The position numbers were made by a program, and so were the translations under genes. From Zygnema cylindricum (taxonomy: Eukaryota > Streptophyta > Zygnematophyceae > Zygnematales > Zygnemataceae), in assembly GCA_037447655.1 (NCBI GenBank), contig JBBHKE010001814.1, forward strand, positions 149,547 to 213,546: 64,000 nucleotides of DNA, in the 5' to 3' direction. Below, in pieces: positions 45,634-56,769 of the stretch. Below the pieces are notes generated by a model. The model was not told the origin of the DNA. It worked only from the letters and a program-made list of their open reading frames with translations, and did no database searches. Position 1 is the stretch's first letter. Every line of letters starts with the position of its first letter.

Positions 45634-46411
45634 TGTTGAAATGTATGTATTTTTTAGGTCTGAATAAAGAAAAAAATAATAAGGGGAAGATTAGCAAATG
45701 CAGTCTGCTTCTCGCTCCACACTCCAAACCCCCACACTTGTCACAGTCATTGGAGGTTGTAAAGGAAGCTAGAAGCCATGGCTGCTCATGCTGCCCTGAG
45801 TGAGACACAAGCTTTAGATTTTGGCAGGTTTACCAAAAAGGTCTTGACGTCTTGTTACCTGCCGTCCATCATTCTAATAGCCTGTAGCTTTATCGTATAG
45901 TCTATGATTAGGGCAAAAATATATAGGGTATAATAACTATTTTAACATGTACGACACAATATATTTCATTTAATTGATTACGAGACAGGATGAACATGGA
46001 AATGGATTAGACCGTACGAATTTCGCACCACACGGAATTAATGAAACAACATTTTATTTTGACGGTCCATATTAATTGCCGATGTAAATCGACGGTCGTG
46101 GTGCGAGCCGAACTCTGAAATGGCCGCCTAAGCGTTTCCGGGCGCCGCCACTCCAGATGACACGTGGCAAAATCGTGGAATGTTGCGGGATGTTTAGAAT
46201 GCATGATTACAAATCCGGATGTGACAAATGTCACTATTATGGCGATGCCGTACAATATCCGTACATAAAGTACTCCGACACCTGTAATATTTTGTACGAT
46301 ACAGTCCTGTGATCCGTACGTACCTCAATACTAACGGGCTTAGAGATGGGTTTAGGACTTAGAATATTTTGGGTAGGTAGCCGCCTCTCTCCCAGAGAGC
46401 ATCAATATAAA
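45634..46411 (+). mobile_element. LTR, family L1 (plus), solo or truncated element
   Basis: Begins TGTTGAAATG after the tract gactagaaaataaggggag and ends around ctctctcccagagagca. Its orientation is opposite to the LTR at 41728-42500. About 100 bases upstream the sequence is minus-strand copia, so this LTR belongs to a different insertion whose interior has been lost except for the purine tract. Confidence 0.75.
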
Positions 46412-46844
46412 TTGGCAAACTTTGCCATTTAATATCAACTCATTTAGTTGACCATTTTCAGTGATTCTGTTTGCTGCAGACTCAACGGAGTCCATTCTAT
46501 ACAAGGGTATATTTGGTCAGCGTTTTGACCTGCCATGATGGCTGCATTTCTAAGGGTAAGTCAAAGTGGGTGAATGTGTCCAAAACTCATATTCTAACTT
46601 TGCATTCTATGGTGGAACTGAGCACATTAAAAGTCTTATTTTACAAGGGTGAAGATCTAATGGGGTTCTGATTGTCAAGGAGTCAATCATTTGGGTTTAC
46701 ATAAACTTCGAGTCGACACTATCTAGATTAGCTTCTTTTTATTTGCCAATTCTGTGGGACAATGGAGACCATAAAATTTGAAGGGGAAGTGAGGCACGAA
46801 GAAGGATAGGTAGGAAGAGGGAGATAGCAAAGGGTAAGCATTAG

Positions 46845-47800
46845 GTGATTGATAGGAACGGCAACCTATACGTCCCCTCATCTTCGGGTAGCGACGAGAG
46901 CATCGAGGATGGCGAAGAACCGCCGGAAGGAAGCCCATCTCTGAAATTTTGCAACCCACGCACATTGCAATGTGGAAGAACGAGGATGATCCCACAACTG
47001 AGGATGAGCAAACTTTGGATAGTGAGGAAAAGCAACGTGAGGAGGAATTAGATGACAACGACAACGTGTTCCATGCGCCTACCACGCCGAAAAGGGAGAG
47101 AGCCATTGAAATGGCTTCTGCGCATTCTCAGCCTCCATACCTAATTGAACATCCCGATTAGTATTTTCCTCATCCCACGGGAGAGGAGGAAATGGACAAT
47201 TTTGTGCCTCGACCCGAACATTATCTTCCGGTTGCCGAATGGCCGGAACATTGGCGGTATGGTGAACCTCGCCCCCTAAACCCGGACACGAATCCCTTTG
47301 AACAAATTCCCAACATCCCCCTCGAGGTCACCGCACATCCAACATGGCTTTTTATCTCGCTTGAGGACCGAGGCTCGACCTTTGCCCACATTAAGCAATT
47401 TCATCCGGCTGATCCCCGGCTAACTTGGGTTGTTTATAGGGAAGTCGGTTTTTGGGTGTTTGTTCCGAATGTGTTACGTCATCGTCATCCGTGGAATCCC
47501 CGACTACATAACATCCTAAAATATTGTCGAGTAACTCCCGAGGTACTCGCTCTCCCAAATGCTCATACTACGATATTGCAATATTTTCGCAACGTCGAAG
47601 TGCGACGCTCTCATCTATGGGAAATACAAAAGGTTCCGCCGTCAATTAGGCCCTCCTCACCACCGAGAGGAGAGGATTTGCCACTAATAATTGCGGCACT
47701 CACTTAACAAGTAGCAGCCCAACAAGAACACATAAGAGCGGATCGAGAGCACTTCATGAGGCTCACAAGGGCATTGTCGAAAAAAAAAAAAACGGTAGTT
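46845..47800 (+). pseudogene. Unrecognised protein-coding-like region upstream of a pogo element
   Basis: Reading continues across frames: NGNLYVPSSSGSDESIEDGE (46860-46920), a frame change near 46945, MWKNEDDPTTEDEQTLDSEE and PTTPKRERAIEMA, a TAG at 47159, then the uninterrupted frame 47192-47705 (AEWPEHWRYGEPRPLNPDTN, LRHRHPWNPRLHNILKYCRV, HTTILQYFRNVEVRRSHLWE). After a TAA the same frame continues QVAAQQEHIRADREHFMRL. The acidic N-terminus, Trp/Pro-rich core and helical tail suggest one gene of about 300 codons broken by one frameshift and two stops. GC content is higher than the flanks. I know no family; a transposon-associated ORF is possible. Confidence 0.5.
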
Positions 47801-47924
47801 GGTATGTATTTTTGACTCCATCAAAATTAACTCTTTCTCCACTCTCTCACTTCCCTTCTTTAACCCACTCACTTACTTTGTGTTTTTTTTTTGTTTCTCT
47901 TTTGGTCCGTTTGACATAGTGACG

Positions 47925-48120
47925 ACTTCACCTTGTCGCTAAACCAGCGACGTATTTCTCTCGTCGTTGAATCTTGTATAGGCATCGGTTACTTGAACCA
48001 GCAACGACTTTGTGTCGTCGCTAAATCTTGAAATGGCACTGGATACTTGAACCAGCGACGACCAACATTCGTCGCTGAATTTAGCGACGACTGTTGGTCG
48101 TCGTTGAACTGTCATATCTT
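47925..48120. repeat. Array of agcgacga/tcgtcgct motifs, left of the pogo transposase
   Basis: The words cagcgacg, tcgtcgctaaa, tcgtcgttga and accagc(g/a)acga recur at least eight times in both orientations, spaced 10-50 bases, with ttacttgaaccagc repeated. The arrangement resembles subterminal transposase-binding motifs. A matching set lies at 50405-50930 on the other side of the transposase. Confidence 0.65.
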
Positions 48121-48300
48121 TGCAACATATATTTTTTCCTATATGAATTAGGACTGAAATGTTTTTGTTTTTTTTTTTCCTTTCCTCTTGGTGCATTATA
48201 CCAAAAGGCAAGTCGGAGGTAGAAGGGCAGGGTTGCAACACTGATAAGCACACGGGCTACGACACACACCTTATCGTCTGCGGGATTTGGAAGAAGAAGT

Positions 48301-50123
48301 GTGGTGGTGACAAAGGCACTACTGGGTAGGGGTAGGAAGGAATTTCCGTGCGTTATAGCGGTGCACTCAGAATTGGTGGAGAAGTTCTACCGGTTCAAGA
48401 AGGTTGGTATGGATATGTCTCAAACTATTGTTGGGACCATGGCAGTTCATATCATGAAACGTATGAAGGAGGATAATGTGAGTTTGTTTCTCGACAAAAA
48501 AATGAAGGAGATCAAAATGAAAATAACAAAACGATGGACTCAACGGTTTTGCGAGAAACATACTATTGTGACAAGGGCTCAAAAAGAAAAGTTACAACTA
48601 AGCCCAAAGAAAGAGGAGTACATCGAAAAAACGGTAGCATATCACATTGGAGAGTTAAAACAGGGATTTTTTTCGGGTAGGCTTTGTGTACTTTTATACA
48701 ACTCATTGCTATATGTTGTAATATATGTTATATGTATTATTTTTTATGTTTTTTTTTATGGTTATAAATGCAAATACTCGAATGAAAATTGTTGCCCCAA
48801 CCATCGTCCTTATCTGTGTTGTGTTTTTTTTACATTTTTACGCGTTATTGTGATATTAGGTTGCTAAAACGAAGATATAGTCAAAAACATGGACAAGAAC
48901 CACGTCATTGAAAACATGGATAACAAAAAGAGGTTTAATTTTTGCGGGGACGAGGTGGTTAAATACGCGGACGTTGAGGGAGGCGGAGAGTCGATGACTT
49001 TGATGGTTTGACTCACGGGCGGAGTGACACCCAAATTGAATCTCCTATGTTAATCTTCACCAACAAGCTCCGTAGTTACTTGATAAAAGGCATCCACGAT
49101 GACATACCAATTGTGTTTCCTTCTATATGTGTATTTTTCCTCGTAAATAATGACGCTATTATCTTCCTCATTCTCCCTTGTATTCCACAACAAAAATAAT
49201 ATTTTTTGGGATTTGTGTTGTTTAAAGTGCTTCATCCCCATCCCCTTTTCGCCCTCCCTCTCCCTCCCTAACATAATATCTCTTCCCCCCTCTCTCCCAC
49301 CCCTTCCTGTACTTTTCTCCTCCTTCCCTCTCTTTTTCCCTCACCGTCCCACTCTCTTATTCTCCCTATGCCATATCCAACTCCCCTTTATGTAACTCCC
49401 TCCCTCTCTCTCTTTTGTAGGATTTTGTTATCGTAACGGGCCTAAAGGTTGGAACCACAAGATAGTCTTCCGGCAATGGATTGTTGAGCCAAGGTCATAC
49501 CAAGGAGATTGTGATGGGTGAGAATAGGTTATTTTTTTGGACAATTGTGCGGTCACAATATGTCCAAGGAGTTAAACACCACATTACGCGCAAAGAGAAC
49601 AACCCTCCACTTTTTCCCACAGTGTGCAACACATCTAGTGCAACCCGTCGATTCATTTGTAATTTATAAAATCAAGGAGGTGTGGTCGAGAAAATGGGAA
49701 GATTGGTAAATGAAGGGGATAGAGAGCCACAAGTGGTCCTTACCTAGGGGCCAAAAATGGTTGGGCAAGTTAGTTGGACAGGGGAAATCATTTTTCTTAA
49801 AGTTGGCACGCGATTCCATTCTTGAGGTGAAAGAAATGAAGGATAAGATCGGCATGGGGTATGCACGAAAGGCGATGATCTAAGGTGGATTGTCATTAAA
49901 GAATGGGAAATGGGAGAAAAGTATGCTTACGCAAGATTGGCAAGTCATAATTATGAAATGGCGAAACCATTTCGAAGGCGACGAGGTCCCACCTCTTTCG
50001 GCTCTCGCACGAGATTTACTCAAACTCCTTCGAGAGGGCGACAATCAAGAGGATGAAGCCAGTCATGACAAAGACTTAGAGGATTACATTGATTTTGAGG
50101 CTCTTTATAGACAGGTGGTTTAA
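48301..50123 (+). pseudogene. pogo-like DDE transposase, decayed
   Basis: The frame from 48301 has a CENP-B/Tc5-type helix-turn-helix stretch: ITKRWTQRFCEKHTIVTRAQ then LQLSPKKEEYIEKTVAYHIG. The catalytic domain follows in pieces: FNFCGDEVVKYADVEGGGES (about 48930-48990, first Asp region), FLDNCAVT (about 49530, second Asp), LHFFPQCATHLVQPVDSFVI (about 49610-49670, the usual P..(T/S)HL.QP.D block with the third Asp). The C-terminus is WQVIIMKWRNHFEGDEVPPL to DFEALYRQVV at 50121. At least four stops or frameshifts. It cuts and pastes DNA in the family; this copy cannot. Confidence 0.78.
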
Positions 50124-50404
50124 TTAGGAGAGGTGGTAAAATGGATAATTGGCGTTTGCATATAATGATAATAATAGTGTGGATATGTTTGTTTTTTTTT
50201 TGTAGTTTTATATTGGTAAGTTAATATTTATACTTTTTTTTACAACAATATGCAATATGCATTGTATTTTTTTCTTTGACGTTGAATAGTATACATCCCT
50301 CTTTGTGTTTTCGTTTTCATATTTTGTCTACGCAAGTTGAATGGCCAATATACTGGATGAAATGTATTGGTAGTGATGGTGTAAAAACGTATCCTAAATT
50401 GCAG

Positions 50405-50930
50405 TATCATGCTCCCATTCAGCAACGACATATTATCGTCGCCCATTGGCCGAATGTGAAATATACCATTCAGCAACGACATAGCATCGTCGCTAAATGG
50501 CAGAAGTCAGTATGACAAAAAGATAACAAGGCTAAGAGAGACAGTGATATGAAGTAGAGAGACTATGTGATAGTAAGGGACAACAAAATAAAAATAAAAT
50601 GGGATAGATAGATAGGAAAGGGAGAACCAAAAAGGTGGATATTAATTATTTAAAGAAAAAATGTGAAACATAGAAGCACAAAGCGGATAATATGCGGACT
50701 ACATGGACGGAAATTGTTGTTAAGTTCAAAATTAAACGGAGATGAAAACTAGGAGAAAAATATTAATGGGATGGAGAAATGGGTCCTGACACCTTGTGTT
50801 GACACAATGTTGGTGCTGATTGGTGAAAAATGAAACATGCCATTCAGCAACAAGACGTTGTCGTAGTTGACTGGATAGTAACATATACCATCAAACAACG
50901 AGACAGTCTCATCCCTAAATACCACAAGAG
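50405..50930. repeat. Array of cattcagcaacgac motifs, right of the pogo transposase
   Basis: cattcagcaacgac occurs at about 50417 and 50470, with cattcagcaacaaga and catcaaacaacgaga variants at about 50840 and 50890. Each is followed after a few bases by an inverted cgtcg(c/t)-type partner, making imperfect hairpins. Counterpart of 47925-48120. Confidence 0.6.
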
Positions 50931-51701
50931 AGACAAAGACATACAAAATAAAAAGGGAGATAAACAACGATAAAGTAAATACTAAATTGAAAATAGGGTA
51001 ACAACTAGAAAAAAAAAAGATAGAGAGAGAGATGTGTGACACCCAAAATAGTTAAGGATGCTCACACACTTCACCACGTGTATCGCTTAACATTTACAAA
51101 ACATGGAGCAATAAAATCATACCACCCATCATTTCAACAAAATCAAATTAAATTACAATTATATGAATATTTCAATAATACACTTGAAATTAAATTCAAT
51201 CCTTTTTGCCTAAAAATGACAATGAGGTTCACCGTTAAAAAACCACAACATGTACAACCATATACCTATTTTTCAAACTTAAATATAATATTAGTCTACA
51301 TTAACAAAATGTACATCGCCCATAAAAAGAATCCTTTGTAAAAAATGATATTCTAATCATCTTCGCTAAGTCTTGTAGAAATTTGCTTAGAAGTCCTTAT
51401 ATTAAATGTAGTAAAGAAAACTAGATGACTTTCCCACAATCCATGCGTTTGTTCCTCCATTGCAATCAGCTCCTTGAATGAAATCTTGTGCCTACAACAA
51501 ATAAATAAATACAACAATGGAATTAGAGTTAAAAAAAAAAAATGACATTAACGTGTAATTTTAATGGGGAAGTTCACGGGAGATGGAAAGGGGAAGGGTG
51601 AGGGAAAGGGAGAGAGACAGATAGCGGCATTTAGTGGTAGGGGGAGAGGAAGTGGGACACGAAGAGGAAGATGGTGCGACATATGAAAAAGGTGAGAGGG
51701 A
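50931..51701. other. Spacer, no gene recognised
   Basis: The frame 51036-51341 has no known motif. A purine-rich stretch (51570-51700) directly abuts the left end of element B. Confidence 0.4.
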
Positions 51702-52615
51702 TGTTGTTCTGTGACAGTCACACCAACAGAAGATAAAGATGATGCTGGAGTAGACATCACAGAATTCAGATAAGCAAGAAGCTCTCACAGATGCTCAGAA
51801 AAATACACACAACTTTGGAGCACAGCCAAAGATCATTTAGGCAACCAAATGGCCTACAAATCTGAAACAATGCAGATAATACACAAAGGAATACAAGTGC
51901 ACATTTAGAGAGAAATCTGCAAACAGATCAGAGAGATATTCTCAGTCAAAAATATCAAAAATGACACAGCATAATTTTGATACAAAAAGTTCCTAATATT
52001 GAAATGGCTAAATCCTATATTTACACCTGAAAGATCTATTCTTCAAAGAGCTAGCAACCACTCACTACCCTAACTAAGCAGAGAAGACATACCAGCCATG
52101 CATCAACAATATCTACTATTTGAAAGGAGGATACCTGAACAATATCTACTATTTGAAAGGAGGATACCTGAATGTGCCAATGTATGTCATACAGAATGAA
52201 TCTGAACTAAGACACTAATCAAACAAAATAAGCTTTTGTACAAACTAGAGATAAGTAACGTCACAGTACACTGTGTATAACACGTCAGATAATTACAGAC
52301 GTGGTCTCAGATGACCACCTTCCATCTGCAACAAATCTTCACCGTCCATCATTTCAAAGTTTCATCCAAGATGAAACTTTTATGTGACGCCTCGGTCTTT
52401 ATTATAAGTCTAAATAGTACGAACGGATCTTTGTAGAGTGTCTCAATTACCGACGCGTGTCCTGAAGTATGTCACACCGTGAACTCCCTCACTGATCACT
52501 GTAACATTAATTTTGGTACATACTGAACCAGACTTTCAAAAAAAAAATCTAAGTACTGAGAAAACACTCCCCTCACCTATGAAGCTTAGTGAGGACTAAA
52601 GCTTTCAAAATAACA
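51702..52615 (-). repeat. Element B 3' LTR
   Basis: Starts TGTTATTTTGAAAGC at 52615 (minus) after the purine tract aaggggag. Ends acagaacaaca at 51702. Homologous to 61428-62309. Confidence 0.9.
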
Positions 52616-52646
52616 CTCCCCTTAAGCTTTACACTCTACTAACCAC

Positions 52647-53054
52647 TTAGACTAAGAATTTCAATTTTGGAGCAGGTAAGGGTTTTGTCATCATGTCTGC
52701 CAACATTTTCTCATCAGGTAAGTAACTAAGTTTCAGAATTCTGGCCATCACCTTTTCCCTCACAAAGTGTAACTTAATGTCAATATGCTTGCTTTTGAAA
52801 TGATGACTAGGATTAGAAGCAATAGCAATAGCAGTTTGATTGTCACACCAAATGACCAGAGGACGAGACTGCATAAATTTAAGTTCTTGTAAAAGAGACT
52901 TTACCTAAAGAAGTTCCTTAACAGCTGAGCTAGCTGCCATGTATTCAGCTTCCATGGTTGACTGAGTAGTCACGTTCTGGAGCTTGCTTGTCAAGAAGCA
53001 AGTACCATTACCGATCTTCCGAATGAATCCAGTGGTAGAACGTCGGCTTGGCAT
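52647..53054 (-). pseudogene. Element B RNase H, C-terminal part
   Basis: Minus strand: RRSTTGFIRKIGNGTCF, QSTMEAEYMAASSAVKELL, VIWCDNQTAIAIASNP, FKSKHIDIKLHFVREKV, DEKMLADMMTKPLP. One in-frame stop after KELL. It is the continuation of the RNase H start at 57777-58128 on the far side of element A. Confidence 0.92.
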
Positions 53055-53059
53055 ATCAC

Positions 53060-54020
53060 GGTTGTTTTGAAAAGTCAGTTTCGTGCGTAACTGTTAATTA
53101 GATTTAATATGGAGGTTTCAATAGATTCACGGATTTGGGGAGCGAACGGATTGATAATTAAAGTTACGTAAAAGACTCATTGAGTGGTGTGAACAAGCAA
53201 TGACAAATGGACTGCGGATCGCGAAGCGATCCGATGTAAAATAAATGGAATGTTGAAATAGGCGCCGCCGATACGGAGCAGCTGCGACGCAGTTAAGTCA
53301 ACGTAGTTGCGGCTATTTTTATGATCTGTACGGAAAGAGCAGCCAGCGCAACTAGCGCAGCTACGGATAATATGAATAGGATAGATTTGGAGTAATGATG
53401 ATTAAATGATAGTGGTAGCTTAGTAGTTGCTTAGTGGTAGCTTAGTTTCAACATACGAAGAGTACGGTGTAAATATTGTGTACAACAGAGGTTTGTCCTT
53501 TTGACTAGTTAGGTTATTAAGGTAGATACAGTACGGCTGTTTTGCCTCCGTACTCTGAGTATAACTTGCAGGAATTAGATTATTTGATGTATCGCAGTCA
53601 AGTTAATCAAAGTAATGGCAAACTGTTTTCTACATCTTTGACCTGTTGGTGTGATCACTCTGATTGGTGCTTTCATGTGAAACTTTGTGGAGTTATTCAA
53701 TGATATAGAATCTATATGTGTGTGAAGTTTCACTGTATTCCAGTATCTTTGTAAGATTCTGTGAACAGTCTAAGTGGTTAGTTTGTGAAGCTGTCAACTA
53801 CATTTGGGAAACTCTGGAGCTTATATCTTCTAGATGCCTTGGTGGATTTGGCTGTAACTTTGGGAGTTAACAGTGTATATGGTATACTGCATATTGGTGC
53901 AGTTTGAGATCATTTTGTTTATTGTGGAGTAACCTGTGTCGTCTAAAACACAGCTGTTTTTGAGGTAGTCTGTGGGTGTTTTCGTGAGTAATCCATGGCT
54001 GAAATAAGCTATGGACAACA
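53060..54020 (+). repeat. Element A 5' LTR
   Basis: 961 bases, ends ggacaaca. Its first base is G where the 3' LTR has T (GGTTGTTTTG against TGTTGTTTTG), so the 5' terminus has lost the canonical TG. The gag ATG (53995) lies within it. Confidence 0.92.
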
Positions 54021-54968
54021 GGTTATGGGCCCACACCCATGGCTACCTATATTTGATGGATCAAAATATCACTAATGGAAGTGTGCGCTCGAGAGCTACT
54101 TCGAGATGATGGAACTAATGAATGTGGTGGACGGTACCTTGGCCGAAACTTCAAATGGATGGAAAAGTAAAAATCATGAGTGTCTAAGGGTTATTAAGAA
54201 CTCCTTGACTCCGGATTTAGTAATGTCATACATAAGTGTTAAAAAGGCAGCTGAATTATGGAAGTGCTTAGAAAGTATGTATGCAAAGACTTCTTTATAT
54301 CATTGGCTTAGTAGTGTTACCAAAATAGTTGAACACAAGTATGTTGGAGGTAGTATGGAGAAACACTGTATTGACTTACAAGTATTATTTGGAGAAAATG
54401 ATTTGGCAGGAGGAAACTTTACAGATGCTCAACAAGCTATCTTGTTAATGAGAAGTCTACCTAAAGAATATAAGAGTGCACTAGATCGATTGACTCTAAT
54501 TGATAAAAATGATTGGAGCGTAACTGTAGCTAGATGAGTTATTTTAGATGAAGAGGCTAATAGAAGGGTCTTATCAAGTGAAAGGAATATAAAGGAATCT
54601 AAGTCACAGTTTCAGAAATTTAAAAGTAATAGTGAGTTCGGAGATCGACCAAAGAATTGTTTTTACTGTAATGATTTAGGACATACCTTCAGGGTATATC
54701 CATCGTATAAAAGTGCATGTGTTACAGGAAATTTTAGAGATGGATGGGACAACAACCTAGTTCAAACCCCAACAAGAAAGGAATCAAGTGATTTCGTGAG
54801 TGAGAGACAAGACTTGACAAATGACAAAAGGCATACACCGTGTGTTGACGAATTTATCTACTTACCGACCTTGTGTGTTGTTTGGAATGGAGTAAAGGAG
54901 GAGGTGACAGAAAAGGATTTGTTGTCTGTCCCTTTTCTCAACGTCAGATTGGTGAGTAACAAAGAGTA
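53995..54968 (+). pseudogene. Element A Gag, two nonsense mutations
   Basis: Starts in the LTR (MAEISYGQQVMGPHPWLPIF), then IFDGSKYH, a TAA at about 54073 where relatives have Tyr-Trp, ESYFEMMELMNVVDG, WKCLESMYAKT, HKYVGGSMEKHCIDLQVLF, AILLMRSLPKEYKSALDRL, a TGA at 54536, then VILDEEANRR and a zinc knuckle CFYCNDLGHTFRVYPS in which the last Cys is Tyr. Domain order is that of copia Gag (UBN2). It ends at a TAA near 54968. Not functional as it stands. Confidence 0.88.
54021..54033 (+). promoter_or_regulatory. Primer-binding site of element A (initiator tRNA-Met anticodon arm)
   Basis: ggttatgggccca directly after the LTR, identical to that of element G and complementary to the anticodon arm of initiator tRNA-Met. 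Translated as part of QQVMGPH in gag. Confidence 0.88.
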
Positions 54969-55720
54969 AGAGGAGGAAGAGTTATTTGAAGTAAGAGAAA
55001 TTAGAGGAAGTGAAGGTTACTTGGAAGTGGAAGCCGAAAAATACTTAAACATAAAGACTAAAAATTAAACCTAGTATTTCCAAAAGGACTGGGCGAAGAT
55101 ATGAAGAAAACTGGAATTAGGAATGAGGTGTATAATGTGGAAACAGGTGAAAGGAGTTATGCCACCAAAGATAGTGTGGTGAAGGACAAAAGAGAGAAGG
55201 ACACGATTTTTGTGACCTTATCAGATGACAAATCTGTGAGTGAAAATTGCTTACAAGAAAGGTTGTTAACTAAAGTAAGAGGAGTTGAAGGAAGAGATGG
55301 ACACTTTGAAGCAGAAACTAGAAATAAGGTGGACGTGAAAATTGGTGAACTAGGAGAAGAGCAAAGAAAAACTGTTCAAAAAATGGGAGTGAAAAATGTA
55401 ATAGAAATGCAAAAGTTAGAAATATAGGAAAGGAAAATAGCAAGAAAAAAGTGCAGCTGAAAAGAAGAAGAATCAAAATTAAAATTTCTCAGATGAATGA
55501 AGTTGATGGAAGTAGCAAATGTATGGAGAAAAACATAAAGGTGAAACATAAAACTAGTATTTTTGACATTAAACGAAGAGAAAATTGTGACAGAAGTGTA
55601 AACTTTAAAACAAGACAAAAGATCATGAGGAAAACAAAAAGAAGATGTAATATTCAAAGGATCAGGGGTAGAAGAAAACATGCTCAGAAAGTGATCAAGA
55701 GAAGAGAGCGGGAGAAATGA
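54969..55720 (+). pseudogene. Element A Lys/Glu-rich coding remnant in the place of pol
   Basis: Frames 55101-55424 and 55451-55717 are open and strongly charged (NVETGERSYATKDSVVKDKR, KRREKD-like stretches, later Arg/Lys-rich RRIKIKISQMNE). No enzyme motif. Composition and position, straight after gag, match the long disordered region of element G. Stops near 55065 and 55425 break it. Confidence 0.5.
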
Positions 55721-55865
55721 TTTTCTGGAGAACGTGAATTTAGAGAAATCTTAATTTTGGAAAAACTTATATTATAAGCATGTCTTATACAGTCAACTTC
55801 GTTTGACATTCTATTTTTGGTAGGATCTTAGATTTAGTGTTCTTCCTTGTTGAGTGAGTTAATAA

Positions 55866-55873
55866 AAAACGAA

Positions 55874-55910
<37 letters not shown>

Positions 55911-56130
55911 GTATTTTTGAAGACGAAGGAGGTGGCGGAAGCAATGGCTTGTTCAGGAAGGAAAAATTCAGGAGACATGGCAGAACGCAGCAAAAGCAGT
56001 GGAGAATCATTGGAAGAAGTCCGCGTCGTGAAGCTGTGACACAGCGTAGTAGCGCAAAGAAAGCAATGGAGAATCATCGGAAGAAGTTCGCGTCGCGAAA
56101 CAGCGACGCAGCATAGCGGCGCAGCGAAAG
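55866..56130. repeat. (AT)n microsatellite and about 64-bp tandem duplication
   Basis: A run of about 18 (at) units at 55877-55906. Then cagcaaaagcagtggagaatcattgg and gcgcaaagaaagcaatggag.. repeat a block containing ggagaatcat(t/c)ggaagaag and cgcgtcg about 64 bases apart. Confidence 0.75.
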
Positions 56131-56461
56131 GAGTGGTGACGTAGGACACTTGCACGCTGATTATTCTATTCCAGGTGCACAAATAAATATTCAGGCGTTA
56201 TGCATTTATGGCGTAAGGGGAGCTATTACAAGACACTTTTTGCAAGAACGCAGCGAGCGAATGGGAATTGGCAAAGGACAGCAGCAGCAATGGAGAGGTC
56301 GGCAGAGCAGTGGTGATGTATTGTTTTTGCTAAAATTCTTGTATGATGAACAATGGAGGCTGATACAAAATTTTGAATATTTAAATAATTTTTATTCTTT
56401 CTTTTGTTTATCCATTAGAGTGGAAATATCTAGATACAGCATGGACTAATGAGTCTAAATC

Positions 56462-56760
56462 TTTAGGGGAGTGTTGAATTTGAAAGCTTTAGTCTCACTA
56501 GATGAGGCTATGAGGAGGAAGTTAAGGGTGAAGAAGAGCAGCTGCTACGACTGCAATGTCGAATTAGCGCAGCAAAGCAGCATAGCAGTACACGCTGCAC
56601 TTTGTATTAATACTGCGCTGCGATGTCAAACTAGCGCAGCGTAGTAGCATAGCAGTACACGCTGCACTTTGTATTCATACTGCGCTGCGATGTCAAATTA
56701 GCGCAGCGTATTAACATAGCTTACACGCTGCATATTTTTTAGGATGCACAAAACTAAATT
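56462..56760. repeat. Relic PPT-LTR junction and GC-rich 70-bp tandem repeats
   Basis: taggggagtgttgaatttga at about 56464 looks like a second purine tract plus LTR start, and gaaagctttagtctcact following it matches the start of element B LTRs. Then a unit with gcagtacacgctgcactttg and actgcgctgcgatgtcaaa repeats about 2.5 times (period about 70, 56590-56740), up to the true purine tract of element A. Confidence 0.7.
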
Positions 56761-56769
56761 TTCGGGGAG

